DNA from: Gaiellasilicea sp963811885
GTDB lineage: Bacteria; Actinomycetota; Thermoleophilia; Gaiellales; Gaiellaceae
Assembly (NCBI GenBank): GCA_963811885.1
Contig: CAWETB010000015.1
Span: forward strand, 1,488,001-1,552,000
Length of the DNA: 64,000 bases
Reading direction: 5' to 3'
The notes below the pieces were generated by a model, which saw only the letters and a program-made list of their open reading frames with translations, searched no databases and was not told where the DNA came from. Both the position numbers and the translations under genes were made by a program. Positions 26,160 through 35,329 of the stretch are shown piece by piece (within the stretch, counting starts at the first letter, position 1; the number at the start of each line of letters is the position of its first letter).

Positions 26160-27276
26160 GTGTCCCGAGAGCGCGTGACCCCAGCGAAGCCTGCGCCCCT
26201 CCCCCGCGCGCAGGCACGCGACGTCGCGCTCGGGGTGGCCGTGGTCGGCGTCCGCGGAGCCGTCGTCGGCGTGCGCCTGCTGACGCTCCCGGCCCGGATC
26301 GCGTCGCGGGCGCTGCTGCCCGACCGGACCGCGCGCCGGCTCGCCTCGGAGGGGAGAGCGAGCAGGATGCGCGTGCGCTCCCAACTCGCAGTCACGGGCG
26401 ACGAGCTGCTCGCCTCGCCCCAGATCGACGAGCTCGCGCGCGCGCTCGCCGAGCACCGCGTGATCGAGCGTGTCGCCAGGCCCACGCTCGCCGCGCCGGA
26501 GATCGAGGCCGCGCTCGCCTCGATGCTCGAGGAAGAGCGGACCCGCCGGCTCGTCGAGCAGACGCTCGACAGCAAGCTGGCGGCCGACGTGACCGACCAT
26601 CTCCTCAAGAGCCCCGAGCTGGAGCGCGCGGTCGAGCAGATCGCGTCCAGCGCCGCGGTGCGCGCCGCGCTGGCGAACCAGACGAACTCGCTCGCCGGGC
26701 GAGCTCGCGGACGGCCTGCGGCGCCGGGCCGAACGTCTCGACGACGCGGCAGAGAGGACGGTGCGCCGGTGGTTGCGGCGACCGCTTCGATCCAACCCGG
26801 CCTGAGCGACGCGCGGGTCCCGTACGCCGGCATCGCGACGCGAGCGGTCGCGCTCGCAGCTCGACCTCGTGGTCATCCACGTGCTCGTGCTGGTCGATCG
26901 GGGGTCTGCTCGGCCTCGTCGCCTCACTCGTCGGCGACCTCAGGCCGGAGTGGCTCGTCGCGACCCTCGTCGGGGCCGCGTGGGGGCTTACCGTGACGAT
27001 CTACTTCGTCCTCTTCTGGTCCGATCACCGGCCAGACGCCGGGTATGCGGGCGATGCGGCTTCGCGTCGTAACCGCCGACGGGACACCACCGTCCATCAT
27101 GGCGCGCCTTCGTCCGACTGATCGGCCTCCTGCTCGCGATCGTGCCCTTCTTCGCCGGCTTCCTGCCGGTCCTGTTCGACTCGAAGCGGCGCGCGCTCCC
27201 GGACTACCTCGCCCGCACCGTCGTCCTGTACGCCGACCGCACCGAGCCCCACGGGGTCGTGACCAGCGGGCCGTGA
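26160..27276 (+). CDS. RDD-family membrane protein, at least five frame breaks
   Basis: GTG 26160 opens an Ala/Arg/Glu-rich soluble region of about 180 residues (ELARALAEHRVIERV, LEEERTRRLVEQTLDSKL). Near 26705, in CGCCGGGCGAGCTC, the frame slips. Further slips near 26790, 26862, 26895, 27025 and 27105 are needed to follow the rest. That rest is clearly an RDD domain: VPYAGIATRAVALAADLVVI, a helix ending LFWSTTGQTPGMRAMRLRVV, then LLLAIVPFFAGFLPVLFDS and a DYLARTVVLYAD end. TGA 27274-27276 overlaps the next gene's GTG. RDD proteins are membrane proteins linked to transport or stress. Confidence 0.7.
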
Positions 27277-28196
27277 TCGCCGGCCGCCTGCTGCGGACGG
27301 CGCACATGGCCGGAACCACGTACGTGGAGAGCGGGTGCGGCCAGCGTGCCGCGGCGATCTCCTACCACGTGCTCTTCTCGCTCGTCCCCTTTCTCGCCGT
27401 GTTGCTGACCGTCCTCGATCTCGTCCTGCCCGACTCCACGCACGATCGCGTCGTCAGCTGGCTCGTGGGCACGGCTCAACTGCCGATCGACCTCTCCACG
27501 AGCGTCGAGGGCGCGATCCAGCAGGCCGGCACTCCTGCCTCCGTGGCCGGGGCGATCGCGCTCGCGGGCTTCATCTGGGCTGCCAGCGGGATGATGGGTG
27601 CGATCCGCCTGGCATTCATGGTGGTCTGGGGCGGCGACGTCCGCCGGCCGTACCTGCGCGGCAAGCTGCTCGACGGCGCGCTCGTGCTCGGCGCCGGCCT
27701 GTTGATCCTGACGGCCTTCGGGCTGACGATCGTCGTCCAGGTGGCGACTGCGACGAGCACGAAGATCGCCGACGAGCTGGGTCTCGGCGAGCGTGCGAGC
27801 GGCGGGATCGGAGCACTGGCGCAGCTCGGCGCCTCGCTCGCGCTCGTCTTCGCCGCGTTCGCGCTGCTCTACCGGGTCGTCCCTCCCGTGCCGGTCCGGC
27901 TCCTGGACGTCCTGCCCGGCGCTGCTTTCGCCACGGTCGGCGTCCATCTCGCGGTCGCCGGCTTCTCCGTCTATCTCGACCACTTCGCCGACTTCGACGA
28001 CATCTACGGCCCGCTCGGGGCGGTGCTCGCGTTCTTGCTGCTCGTCTGGGTCACGGCCGCGATCCTGCTCGTCGGCGCGTGCGTCGCCGCTTCCTGGCCC
28101 AAGGCCGCGCAGCCGGTCCTGGTCGAGGCCGAGGGTCCCCTGATGACCCGGCTCGCGCGAGCCGCGAAGGGGCTCATCGTCCGCGATCGGGCGTGA
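27273..28196 (+). CDS. YihY/BrkB-family membrane protein
   Basis: 307 residues from GTG 27273, which overlaps the RDD stop (GTGA). Six membrane helices. The family opening RAAAISYHVLFSLVPFLAVL is followed by an SGMMGAIRLAFMVVWG region and FDDIYGPLGAVLAFLLLVW near the end, diagnostic of YihY/BrkB. These were once called ribonuclease BN but are membrane proteins of uncertain function. The frame is intact and co-transcription with the RDD gene is likely. Confidence 0.88.
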   Translation: MIAGRLLRTAHMAGTTYVESGCGQRAAAISYHVLFSLVPFLAVLLTVLDLVLPDSTHDRVVSWLVGTAQLPIDLSTSVEGAIQQAGTPASVAGAIALAGFIWAASGMMGAIRLAFMVVWGGDVRRPYLRGKLLDGALVLGAGLLILTAFGLTIVVQVATATSTKIADELGLGERASGGIGALAQLGASLALVFAAFALLYRVVPPVPVRLLDVLPGAAFATVGVHLAVAGFSVYLDHFADFDDIYGPLGAVLAFLLLVWVTAAILLVGACVAASWPKAAQPVLVEAEGPLMTRLARAAKGLIVRDRA

Positions 28197-28255
28197 CCGT
28201 GTCCGGTGCCGTACGTTTCCGAGAAGAGCTGAGCCGACGACGGAGGTGAAGAGGG

Positions 28256-28573
28256 ATGCTCGCCCGCCTGCACACACTCGATGCCACCCCGGAGCAGTAC
28301 GAAGCAGGGCTCCGGATCGTCAAGGAAGACCTGCTGCCGTGGGCGCGCGAGAGCAGCGGCTACTGCGGCGCGATCGGGCTCGTCGACCGGGAAAGCGGCA
28401 AGGCGCTGCTGCTCACGCTCTGGGCCGACGAGGAGTCGCGGACGGCGAGCGCCCAGGCCGCCGACCACCTCAGCTCGCTGGCCGCCGACGCGACCGGCGC
28501 GCGCAGAGAGTCGATCGACGAGTTCGACGTCAGCATCTTCGACGTGATCGACGGCACGATCGCCATCGGCTGA
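28256..28573 (+). CDS. dimeric alpha/beta-barrel (ABM-like) protein
   Basis: 105 residues from ATG 28256 with a GGAGGTGAAGAGGG leader. The pattern LARLHTLDATPEQYEAGLRI, GYCGAIGLVDRESGKALLL, ending in FDVSIFDVIDG fits the ferredoxin-like dimeric barrel of antibiotic-biosynthesis monooxygenase and stress-barrel proteins. No catalytic residues identify a substrate. It may bind a small molecule or serve as a minor oxygenase. Confidence 0.65.
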   Translation: MLARLHTLDATPEQYEAGLRIVKEDLLPWARESSGYCGAIGLVDRESGKALLLTLWADEESRTASAQAADHLSSLAADATGARRESIDEFDVSIFDVIDGTIAIG

Positions 28574-28576
28574 GCT

Positions 28577-28593
28577 TCACCCCCTCGGGACGA
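28577..28593. promoter_or_regulatory. 17-bp palindrome (P17), GGACGA variant
   Basis: TCACCCCCTCGGGACGA starts four bases after the preceding stop. Its centre is 46 bases before ATG 28631 and GATGAT begins 23 bases after it. Confidence 0.6.
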
Positions 28594-28630
28594 TGCCCCG
28601 GAGGTCTCGGATAGCCGATGATGGCACCGC

Positions 28631-29458
28631 ATGTGCCGCTGGCTCGCCTATTCCGGGACCCCGATCCGGCTCGAGGAGCTGCTGGTCAAGCGTGACCGGT
28701 CGCTGATCGACCAGAGCCTGCACTCGAGGTTGGGCGCGACGACGACGAACGGTGACGGCTTCGGCGTCGGCTGGTACGACGACACCGGCACGCCGCGGCT
28801 CTACCGGAGCATCCATCCGGCGTGGAACGACCGCAACCTGCGCGAGCTCGCGGCCGGGATCTCCTCTCCTCTCTTCCTCGCACACATCCGCGCGTCGACA
28901 GGGTCGGCGATCCAGGAGACGAACGCGCATCCGTTCCGGCACGGGCAGTGGCTCTGGATGCACAACGGGTTGATCCGCGAGTTCTCCACGGTCCGGCGCG
29001 AGCTGCTGCTCGCGGTCGACGACTCGCTCTTCCCCTCGATCGAGGGCACGACCGACTCGGAGGCGATGTTCTACCTCGCGCTCACCTTCGGGCTCGAGGA
29101 CGATCCGGTCGGAGCGGTCGAGCGGATGGTCGGCTTCGTCGAAGAGACCGGCCGCCGCCACGGCGTCGACCAGCCGATCCAGATGACGATCGCGACCAGC
29201 GACGGCCGCAGCATCTACGCCTTCCGCTACTCGAGCGAGGGCGCTTCGAGGTCGCTCTTCTTCAGCACGCGCATGGACGCGCTCCAGGCCAACTACCCGG
29301 AGATGGTCGAGCTCGCGGGACTCTCGGACGAGACGCGGGTCGTCGTCTCCGAGCCGCTCGGGGACCTCGAGGGTGCGTGGAACGAGGTGCCCGAGTCGCA
29401 CGTCGGGATCATCCAGCCGGGCGACGACGAGCTGCGGCCGTTCTCCCCGCGCGTGTGA
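28631..29458 (+). CDS. class II glutamine amidotransferase domain protein
   Basis: 275 residues beginning MCRWLAYSG, so Cys2 becomes the N-terminal nucleophile after Met removal. The glutamine-binding region includes NGDGFGVGWYDD and FLAHIRASTGSAIQETNAHP, with HNGLIREF following. The domain is of the YafJ/EgtC type, and no synthase domain is fused to it. EgtC acts in ergothioneine synthesis, but no egtB or egtD neighbour is present here, so another gamma-glutamyl substrate is possible. It precedes the HerA-like gene by 19 bases. Confidence 0.88.
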   Translation: MCRWLAYSGTPIRLEELLVKRDRSLIDQSLHSRLGATTTNGDGFGVGWYDDTGTPRLYRSIHPAWNDRNLRELAAGISSPLFLAHIRASTGSAIQETNAHPFRHGQWLWMHNGLIREFSTVRRELLLAVDDSLFPSIEGTTDSEAMFYLALTFGLEDDPVGAVERMVGFVEETGRRHGVDQPIQMTIATSDGRSIYAFRYSSEGASRSLFFSTRMDALQANYPEMVELAGLSDETRVVVSEPLGDLEGAWNEVPESHVGIIQPGDDELRPFSPRV

Positions 29459-29477
29459 CGCGCGATAGGGTCCGCCC

Positions 29478-30974
29478 ATGAGCGAGGCACCCGACGTCCA
29501 GGGGAGCCTCGACCGGTATCGGGCCGTCCGGCAACGCCTCGAGGAGGAGATCCTCCCGCTCGCGACGTCGGTCGACGGACGCCGGTTCACGTACCAGGCG
29601 TCCCTGCACGGGCTCAGCCTGCAAGCAGGCTCGTACGTCGCGCTCGAGCAGGGCTCCGAGCGTCGGCTCGGCCAGATCGTCACGCTCGGCGTCGGCGAGA
29701 AGCACGCCCTCGAGCTGACTGGAGACGACGAAAGCGAGCTCGCCCACCGGGCGCAGGTCGTGATTCGCGGCGCCCAGGGCGAGGGTCGCGTCCTCAGCGG
29801 CGACGGCGCGTCGTTCCACGACGCCTCCGTGCGGCCGGCGACGCCGGACGAGGTACGCACGCACCTCGAGGAGACCGCCCCACGGCGCGCCCGGCTCGAG
29901 ATCGGGGAGCTGCTGCTTGCACCCGGCGTGCCGTTCTCGCTCGATGCCGGCGGATTCGGGCGGCACACCTTCCTCTGCGGCCAGTCGGGCTCCGGCAAGA
30001 CCTACTCGCTCGGCGTCGTGCTCGAGCAACTGCTGCTGAAGACTGATCTGCAGATCGTCGTCCTCGATCCGAACTCCGACTTCGCCCGGCTCGGGCAGCT
30101 GCGGCCCGATGCGGACGGCGACGACGCTGACCGCTACACGAGGGCCACACGCTCGCTGGCCGTGCGGCGGGCGGACGACGGCCTCGCGCTGCGGCTCGCG
30201 GAGCTCGACCCGGCGACGCAGGCAGCGGCGTTCCGCCTCGACCCCATCGGCGACCGCGAGGAGTACGCGGAGCTGGCAGCGCTCACGGACAGCGGCGAGG
30301 CGCTGACCCTCGAGCAGCTCGAGCAACTGGAGCGCGACGGCGGCGCGGGCGGGCGGCTGATCGGCCGCGCCCGGAACCTCGGCCTCCACCGCTGGGGCAT
30401 CTGGGCCGGCGCCGATCGGACGTCGGTGCTGTCGGAGCTGGCGCAGGACGACGTGCGCTGCCTCGTCATCGATCTCGGCTCGCTCGCAACCCGCGAGGAG
30501 CAGGCGCTCGCCTCGGCGGCGGTGCTCGGGGAGCTCTGGCGGCGGCGCGAGGAGCGCAGGCCGGTCCTGATCGTCGTCGACGAGGCGCACAACGTCTGCC
30601 CGGCACGGCCGGAGGATCCGCTGACCGCGATCGCGACCGAGCACGCCGTCCGGATCGCGGGCGAGGGCCGCAAGTTCGGGCTCTACCTGTTCGTCTCCAC
30701 GCAGCGCCCGCAGAAGGTGCACGAGAACGTGCTCTCGCAGTGCGACAACCTGCTGCTGATGCGGATGAACTCGCTCGCCGATCTCGGCTACGTCGGCGAG
30801 GTCTTCTCCTTCGTCCCGGACAGCCTGCTCGAGCGGGCGACCACGTTCCGGCAGGGCGAGTCGCTCGCGGCAGGCCTCATCTCGCCGCACCCTGCCTTTC
30901 TGCGCTTCGGGAAGCGGCTCGCCCAGGAGGGCGGCGGCGACGTGGCCGCCGACTGGTCGCGGCCGCTCACCTGA
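29478..30974 (+). CDS. HerA/VirB4-type ATPase, stand-alone
   Basis: 498 residues. An N-terminal beta-rich HAS-barrel-like region (about 30-130) precedes the motor domain with Walker A GQSGSGKT (residues 168-175), Walker B VLIVVDEAHN near residue 370 and the downstream QRPQKVHENVLSQCDN motif of HerA/DUF87 ATPases. HerA forms hexamers that translocate DNA, usually with nuclease NurA; no NurA or other effector is nearby. A TAGGGT -10-like hexamer lies six bases before ATG 29478. It overlaps the convergent cydC end by eight bases. Housekeeping or defence roles are both possible. Confidence 0.88.
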   Translation: MSEAPDVQGSLDRYRAVRQRLEEEILPLATSVDGRRFTYQASLHGLSLQAGSYVALEQGSERRLGQIVTLGVGEKHALELTGDDESELAHRAQVVIRGAQGEGRVLSGDGASFHDASVRPATPDEVRTHLEETAPRRARLEIGELLLAPGVPFSLDAGGFGRHTFLCGQSGSGKTYSLGVVLEQLLLKTDLQIVVLDPNSDFARLGQLRPDADGDDADRYTRATRSLAVRRADDGLALRLAELDPATQAAAFRLDPIGDREEYAELAALTDSGEALTLEQLEQLERDGGAGGRLIGRARNLGLHRWGIWAGADRTSVLSELAQDDVRCLVIDLGSLATREEQALASAAVLGELWRRREERRPVLIVVDEAHNVCPARPEDPLTAIATEHAVRIAGEGRKFGLYLFVSTQRPQKVHENVLSQCDNLLLMRMNSLADLGYVGEVFSFVPDSLLERATTFRQGESLAAGLISPHPAFLRFGKRLAQEGGGDVAADWSRPLT

Positions 30975-32606
30975 CCGGGCTGAGCTCCACCACCTCGTCG
31001 ACGAGGTCGAGGCCTTCCGGCCGGTGCGTGATCAGCAGCACGCTGCGGTCGTCGGCGGCCGCCAGGATGTCGCGCACGAGCAGCTCGGCCGTCTCGGCAT
31101 CGAGATGCGCGGTCGGCTCGTCGAGCACGAGCACCGGTGCGTCGGAGAGGAGCGCCCGGGCGACCGTCAGGCGCTGACGCTGCCCTCCGGAGAGCTGCGC
31201 GCCGTCCTCGCCGACGAGCGTGTCGAGCCCGTCGGGGAGTGACGCGACCCACTCGCCGAGACGGCCGCGGTCGAGAGCGTCCGCGAGCTCGGCGTCGGTC
31301 GCCTCCGGGCGCGCGAGAGTGAGGTTCGCACGGATGGTGGAGTTGAAGATGTGCGCGCTCTGGCCCGCGATCGCGAACGTTCGCCGCACGTCGTGCTGGC
31401 GCAGCTCGCGCACGTCGCGGCCGCCGATCGGTCACCCGGCCTCGCTCGGGATCGAGGAAGCGCAGCAGCAGGTTCGTGACCGTCGTCTTGCCCGCCCCAC
31501 TCGGCCCGACGAGCGCGATCCGCCGACCCGGCTCCAGCCTGAGATCGAAGCGCGCCAACACAGGCGGCTCACCGGGCGCATAGCGGGCGGTCACGCCCTC
31601 GAGCGCGACGGCCGCCGGGAGCTCGGGCACGGGACGCGGCCCGTCCGGATCCCGGATCGCCGGCTCCCGGTCGGCCAGCTCGAGCACGCGCCGTCCGGCC
31701 GTGACCGTGGCGGCGAGCTCGACCGCGGCCGCGCGCAGCGGCAGGACGCAGTCGAACGAGGCGAGCGCGAGCAGCGCCACGGTCGCCACGAGCACCCGGT
31801 CGACCGAGGCGCTCTGCCAGGACCGCCAGCACCCCTGCGACGGTCAGGCCCGCGATCAGGATCGAGAGTCCCTCGGCGAGCCCCGAGGCGAGCCCGTCCC
31901 GGCGGCCGAGACGCACGAGCTCGTCGCTTCGCGCCCGGATCCCGGCCAGCGTGTCCTCCTCGCGCCCGTAGACGACGAGCTCCGGCGCGCCGCGCAGCAG
32001 CTCGACGAGCTCGGCGGTCAGCTCCGCGCGAGCGGCTCCCTGGCGACGGCCGGCGGCTCGCGTCAGCCGCGCCGCCAGCACCGGCACGAGCACGCCGGCG
32101 AGCAGGAGCCCGAGGGCGAGAATCGCAGCGGCGGCGGGCAGGACCGTCGCGGTCACGACGACGCACGCAGCTCCGATCACGAGTGCGATGAGTACCGGCG
32201 ACAGGCCGCGGACGTAGAGGCCCTGCAGCGCGTCGACGTCGCCGACCATGCGGCCGAGGAGCTCGCCGCGCCGGTAGCCCGCGAGCTGTCCGGGCGCGAG
32301 CGGCTCGATCCGCTCGTAGAAGCGCGTCCGGATCCGGCCGAGCGCCGAGAGCGCGACATCATGCGAGACGAGGCGATCGACGTACCGCGCGAGCGGCCGT
32401 GCGAGGCCGAAGAAGCGGACGAAGACGATCGTCACCGTCAGCGAGAGGATCGGCGGCTGCTCCGCCGCGCGGGAGATCAGGTACCCGGCCGTCGTGATCA
32501 GCGCGATGCCGAACCCGACCGCGATCATCCCGAGCACCGCGGACGCGGCGACGCGGCGCGCGGGCACGCCGGCGAAAGCGATCAGGCGTCCGAGGGTCGC
32601 CGTCAT
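30967..32606 (-). CDS. cydC: CydC, ABC exporter half for cytochrome bd assembly, two frame breaks
   Basis: ATG 32606 overlaps the cydD stop (ATGA). The membrane domain opens with LIAFAGVPARRVAASAVLG and has six helices. Near 31805 the frame slips into the nucleotide-binding part with Walker A VGPSGAGKTT. Near 31430 it slips again into the signature LSGGQRQRLTVARAL and Walker B VLVLDEPTAHLD. About 545 residues in all. CydDC exports cysteine/glutathione or heme-related substrate needed to mature cytochrome bd. It is the last gene of cydABDC. Confidence 0.88.
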
Positions 32607-34273
32607 GCCGCCGCCTCCTCGGGATCGACAATCCGACCGTTCTCGAGGCGCATGACCCTGTCGGCGGACGCTGCGAGCTCGGGCCGATGGACGATCAGCA
32701 GGATCGTTCGTCCAGGCCGAAGCCGCTCGATCGCCTCGCCGACGAGCTCCGCGCTGACCGGGTCGAGGTTGGCGGTCGGCTCGTCCAGGATCACGAGCTC
32801 GGCGTCGCGGAGGAAGGCACGGGCGATCGCGATCCGCTGGCGCTCGCCGGCGGAGAGCGGCCGCCCGCCCTCGCCGACGACGGTGTCGTAGCCCTCCGGC
32901 AGCTCGACCACGAATGCATCTGCTCCCGCGTCCTCAGCGGCGGCCCGCACCTCGCGGTCGCTCGCGGCGGGCACGCTGAGCCGAATGTTGTCCGCGACGG
33001 TACCGCGGAAGAGCGTCGGCTCCTGCGGCACCCAGGCGATGCTCGAGCGCCACGACGCCGCCGAGCAGTCGGCCAGATCGACGTCGCCCGCCGTCACCCG
33101 CCCGCCGTCCGGCTCCGCGAGCAGCAGCAGCAGCGAGGCGACCGTGCTCTTGCCGCCCCCGCTCGGGCCGACGAGCGCGAGGGTCTCCCCTGGGCGGAGC
33201 TCGAGGTCGACGCTGTCGAGGACCGGGGCCGACCGCGTCGGGTACGCGAACGACACACCTTCGAGCCGAACACCGACTTGGCGCGGGCTCGGCGCAATGC
33301 GGGCTCCCGTCCGGGCCGCGACATCACCGTCGACGAGGTCGAGCAGCCGTTGCGCGACCGCGAGCCCGTCGGCACTCGCGTGGAACTGCGCGGCGAGGTT
33401 CCGCAACGGGAGGTAGAGCTCGGGTGTGAGCACGAGCACGGCGAGGCCCGCCTCGAAGCCGATCCCGCCGTTGACGAGGCGTACTCCGACCGTGACGGCG
33501 ACGAGCGCGATCCCGAGCGTGGCCGCGAGCTCGAGCACCGTGCCCGAGAGGAAGGCGACCCGCAGCGTCGCCATCGTCGTCCGGCGGTACTCCTCGCTGA
33601 CCGCACGGATCCGCTCCACCTGCGCCTCGCCGCGGTTGAACGCGCGCAGCGTCGGCAGCCCGCGAACGACGTCCAGGAAGTGGGTCGCCAGGATCGCCAT
33701 CGTCTGCCAGCGCTCGCGGGCACGCTGCTGCGTGTAGCGGCCGATCAGCCACATGAACACCGGCACGAGCGGCAGCGTCAGCAGCATCACGCCTGCGGAG
33801 AGGGGGTCGATCACCGCGACGAACACGAGCACGGCGACCGGGATCGTGACGGCGAGAACGACCTGCGGCAGGTAGCGCGCGAACGTCGTCTCGAGTGCGT
33901 CGAGGCCGGAGACCGCGGCCGTCGCCACCTCCGCGCTCTCGACGCCGTCGAGCGCCGCCGGCCGATCGCGGAGCCGCCGCTCGACCAGCTCGAGCCGAAG
34001 CGTTGCCAGTACGCCGGTTGCCACCCGCCTGCCGAGGATGTCGAAGCCCGACGCTGCGGCGGCTCGCCCGACCGAGACGATCACGAGCAGCGCCAGCAGC
34101 CCCGCCACCTCGTCCAGATCCGCTCCGCCGAAGACGCGGGCGGCGACGGCGGCGATCAGGACTGCCTGGGCGAGGACGAGGAGCGCGGCGACGACGCCGA
34201 GCGCGGCATCGAGCGCGAGCAGCGCCCGCACGGCGCCCGCGCGGCGGACGAGGCGCGGGTCGAGCCCTCTCAT
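32603..34273 (-). CDS. cydD: CydD, ABC exporter half for cytochrome bd assembly
   Basis: 556 residues from ATG 34273, intact. Six membrane helices (residues about 15-300), then an ATPase domain with Walker A VGPSGGGKST, signature LSAGERQRIAIARAF (LSAGE in place of LSGGQ) and Walker B LVILDEPTANLD. It follows cydB by eight bases and overlaps cydC by four. The open frame upstream of 34273 is antisense-like read-through of cydB and is not part of the gene. Confidence 0.93.
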   Translation of the reverse strand: MRGLDPRLVRRAGAVRALLALDAALGVVAALLVLAQAVLIAAVAARVFGGADLDEVAGLLALLVIVSVGRAAAASGFDILGRRVATGVLATLRLELVERRLRDRPAALDGVESAEVATAAVSGLDALETTFARYLPQVVLAVTIPVAVLVFVAVIDPLSAGVMLLTLPLVPVFMWLIGRYTQQRARERWQTMAILATHFLDVVRGLPTLRAFNRGEAQVERIRAVSEEYRRTTMATLRVAFLSGTVLELAATLGIALVAVTVGVRLVNGGIGFEAGLAVLVLTPELYLPLRNLAAQFHASADGLAVAQRLLDLVDGDVAARTGARIAPSPRQVGVRLEGVSFAYPTRSAPVLDSVDLELRPGETLALVGPSGGGKSTVASLLLLLAEPDGGRVTAGDVDLADCSAASWRSSIAWVPQEPTLFRGTVADNIRLSVPAASDREVRAAAEDAGADAFVVELPEGYDTVVGEGGRPLSAGERQRIAIARAFLRDAELVILDEPTANLDPVSAELVGEAIERLRPGRTILLIVHRPELAASADRVMRLENGRIVDPEEAAA

Positions 34274-34281
34274 CGGCGCTC

Positions 34282-35328
34282 CTAGGTGCCGGTCTGTCGT
34301 GGAATGAGATCGGCCGGCGACGGATTCTCCTCGCCACCCAGCCTCGCCCGGAAGACGTGGTACGTCCAGGCCTGGTAGAGCAGGATGATCGGCACGACGG
34401 TCAGCGCCACGACGCTCATCACCTTGAGCGTGTAATGCGCCGAGGACGCGTTGTCGACGGTCAGGCTGTTGGCGAAGTCGTTGCTGGCGACCATGACGCG
34501 GGGGAAGAGGCTCGTGAAGATCGTGGCCACGACGAAGAGGGCGCCGGCCGCGGTGAGCACGAACGCCCAGCCGCTGCGGGCGAGCCGGACGCAGACGACG
34601 GCGCCGAGCAGTGCGGCGATTGCGAGCAGCGCGGGCAGCAGCGGCGGGAAGACGTCCTTGTCGTTGCGGTCGACAGCGACCGCGACGGTCCAGATCAGGA
34701 ACGCCGCGCCGACGACGGCCGTCGCGATCGAGAGCCGGCTTGCGGCCACCGCGGCGCGCCGGCACAGCTCGCCGGTCGTGCGCAGCGTCAGGTAGGTCGC
34801 GCCGTGGAACGCGAACAGCAGCACGATCGCGACCCCGCCGAGCAGCGTGTACAGGTTGAAGAGGTCCCAGAAGGTGCCGTCGAAGTCGCCGCTGGAGTTG
34901 ATCGGCACGCCGTAGAGCAGATTGGAGAACGCGACACCCCAGATCAGCGCGGCGCCGAGGCTGCCGATCGTGTTCGCCCAGGCCCAGAAGCCGAGCCAGC
35001 CCGAGTGCTCGTGCCGCTCGCGCCACTCGAACGAGAGCACGCGGACGATCAGGAACACCAGCAGCAGCAGCAGCGCGATGTAGAAGCCCGAGAACATGGT
35101 CGCGTACCAGGTCGGGAAGGCCGCGAACATCGCGCCGCCGGCGACCACGAGCCAGACCTCGTTGCCGTCCCACACGGGACCGATCGTGCGGAACATCGTG
35201 CTCCGCTCCTCCTCGTTGCGCGGCAGGAACGGCAACAGCAGCCCGACGCCGAAGTCGAAGCCCTCCAGCACGAAGTAGGCGGCGAAGAAGAAGCCGACCA
35301 GGCAGAACCAGAGCTCCGGGAGGCTCAT
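34282..35328 (-). CDS. cydB: cytochrome bd ubiquinol oxidase subunit II
   Basis: 348 residues from ATG 35328. Eight to nine membrane helices; the family opening ELWFCLVGFFFAAYFVLEG, then GFDFGVGLLLPFL, and IGPVWDGNEVWLVVAGGAMF, the hallmark of CydB. It carries the quinol oxidase with CydA in the cytoplasmic membrane, reducing oxygen to water at high affinity without proton pumping. One base separates it from the cydA stop. Confidence 0.96.
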   Translation of the reverse strand: MSLPELWFCLVGFFFAAYFVLEGFDFGVGLLLPFLPRNEEERSTMFRTIGPVWDGNEVWLVVAGGAMFAAFPTWYATMFSGFYIALLLLLVFLIVRVLSFEWRERHEHSGWLGFWAWANTIGSLGAALIWGVAFSNLLYGVPINSSGDFDGTFWDLFNLYTLLGGVAIVLLFAFHGATYLTLRTTGELCRRAAVAASRLSIATAVVGAAFLIWTVAVAVDRNDKDVFPPLLPALLAIAALLGAVVCVRLARSGWAFVLTAAGALFVVATIFTSLFPRVMVASNDFANSLTVDNASSAHYTLKVMSVVALTVVPIILLYQAWTYHVFRARLGGEENPSPADLIPRQTGT

Positions 35329-35329
35329 C

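Noticed and set aside
32603..35173. 856-residue frame covering CydD with an N-terminal extension
   Set aside because: The first 300 residues are out-of-frame cydB sequence; CydD starts at ATG 34273.
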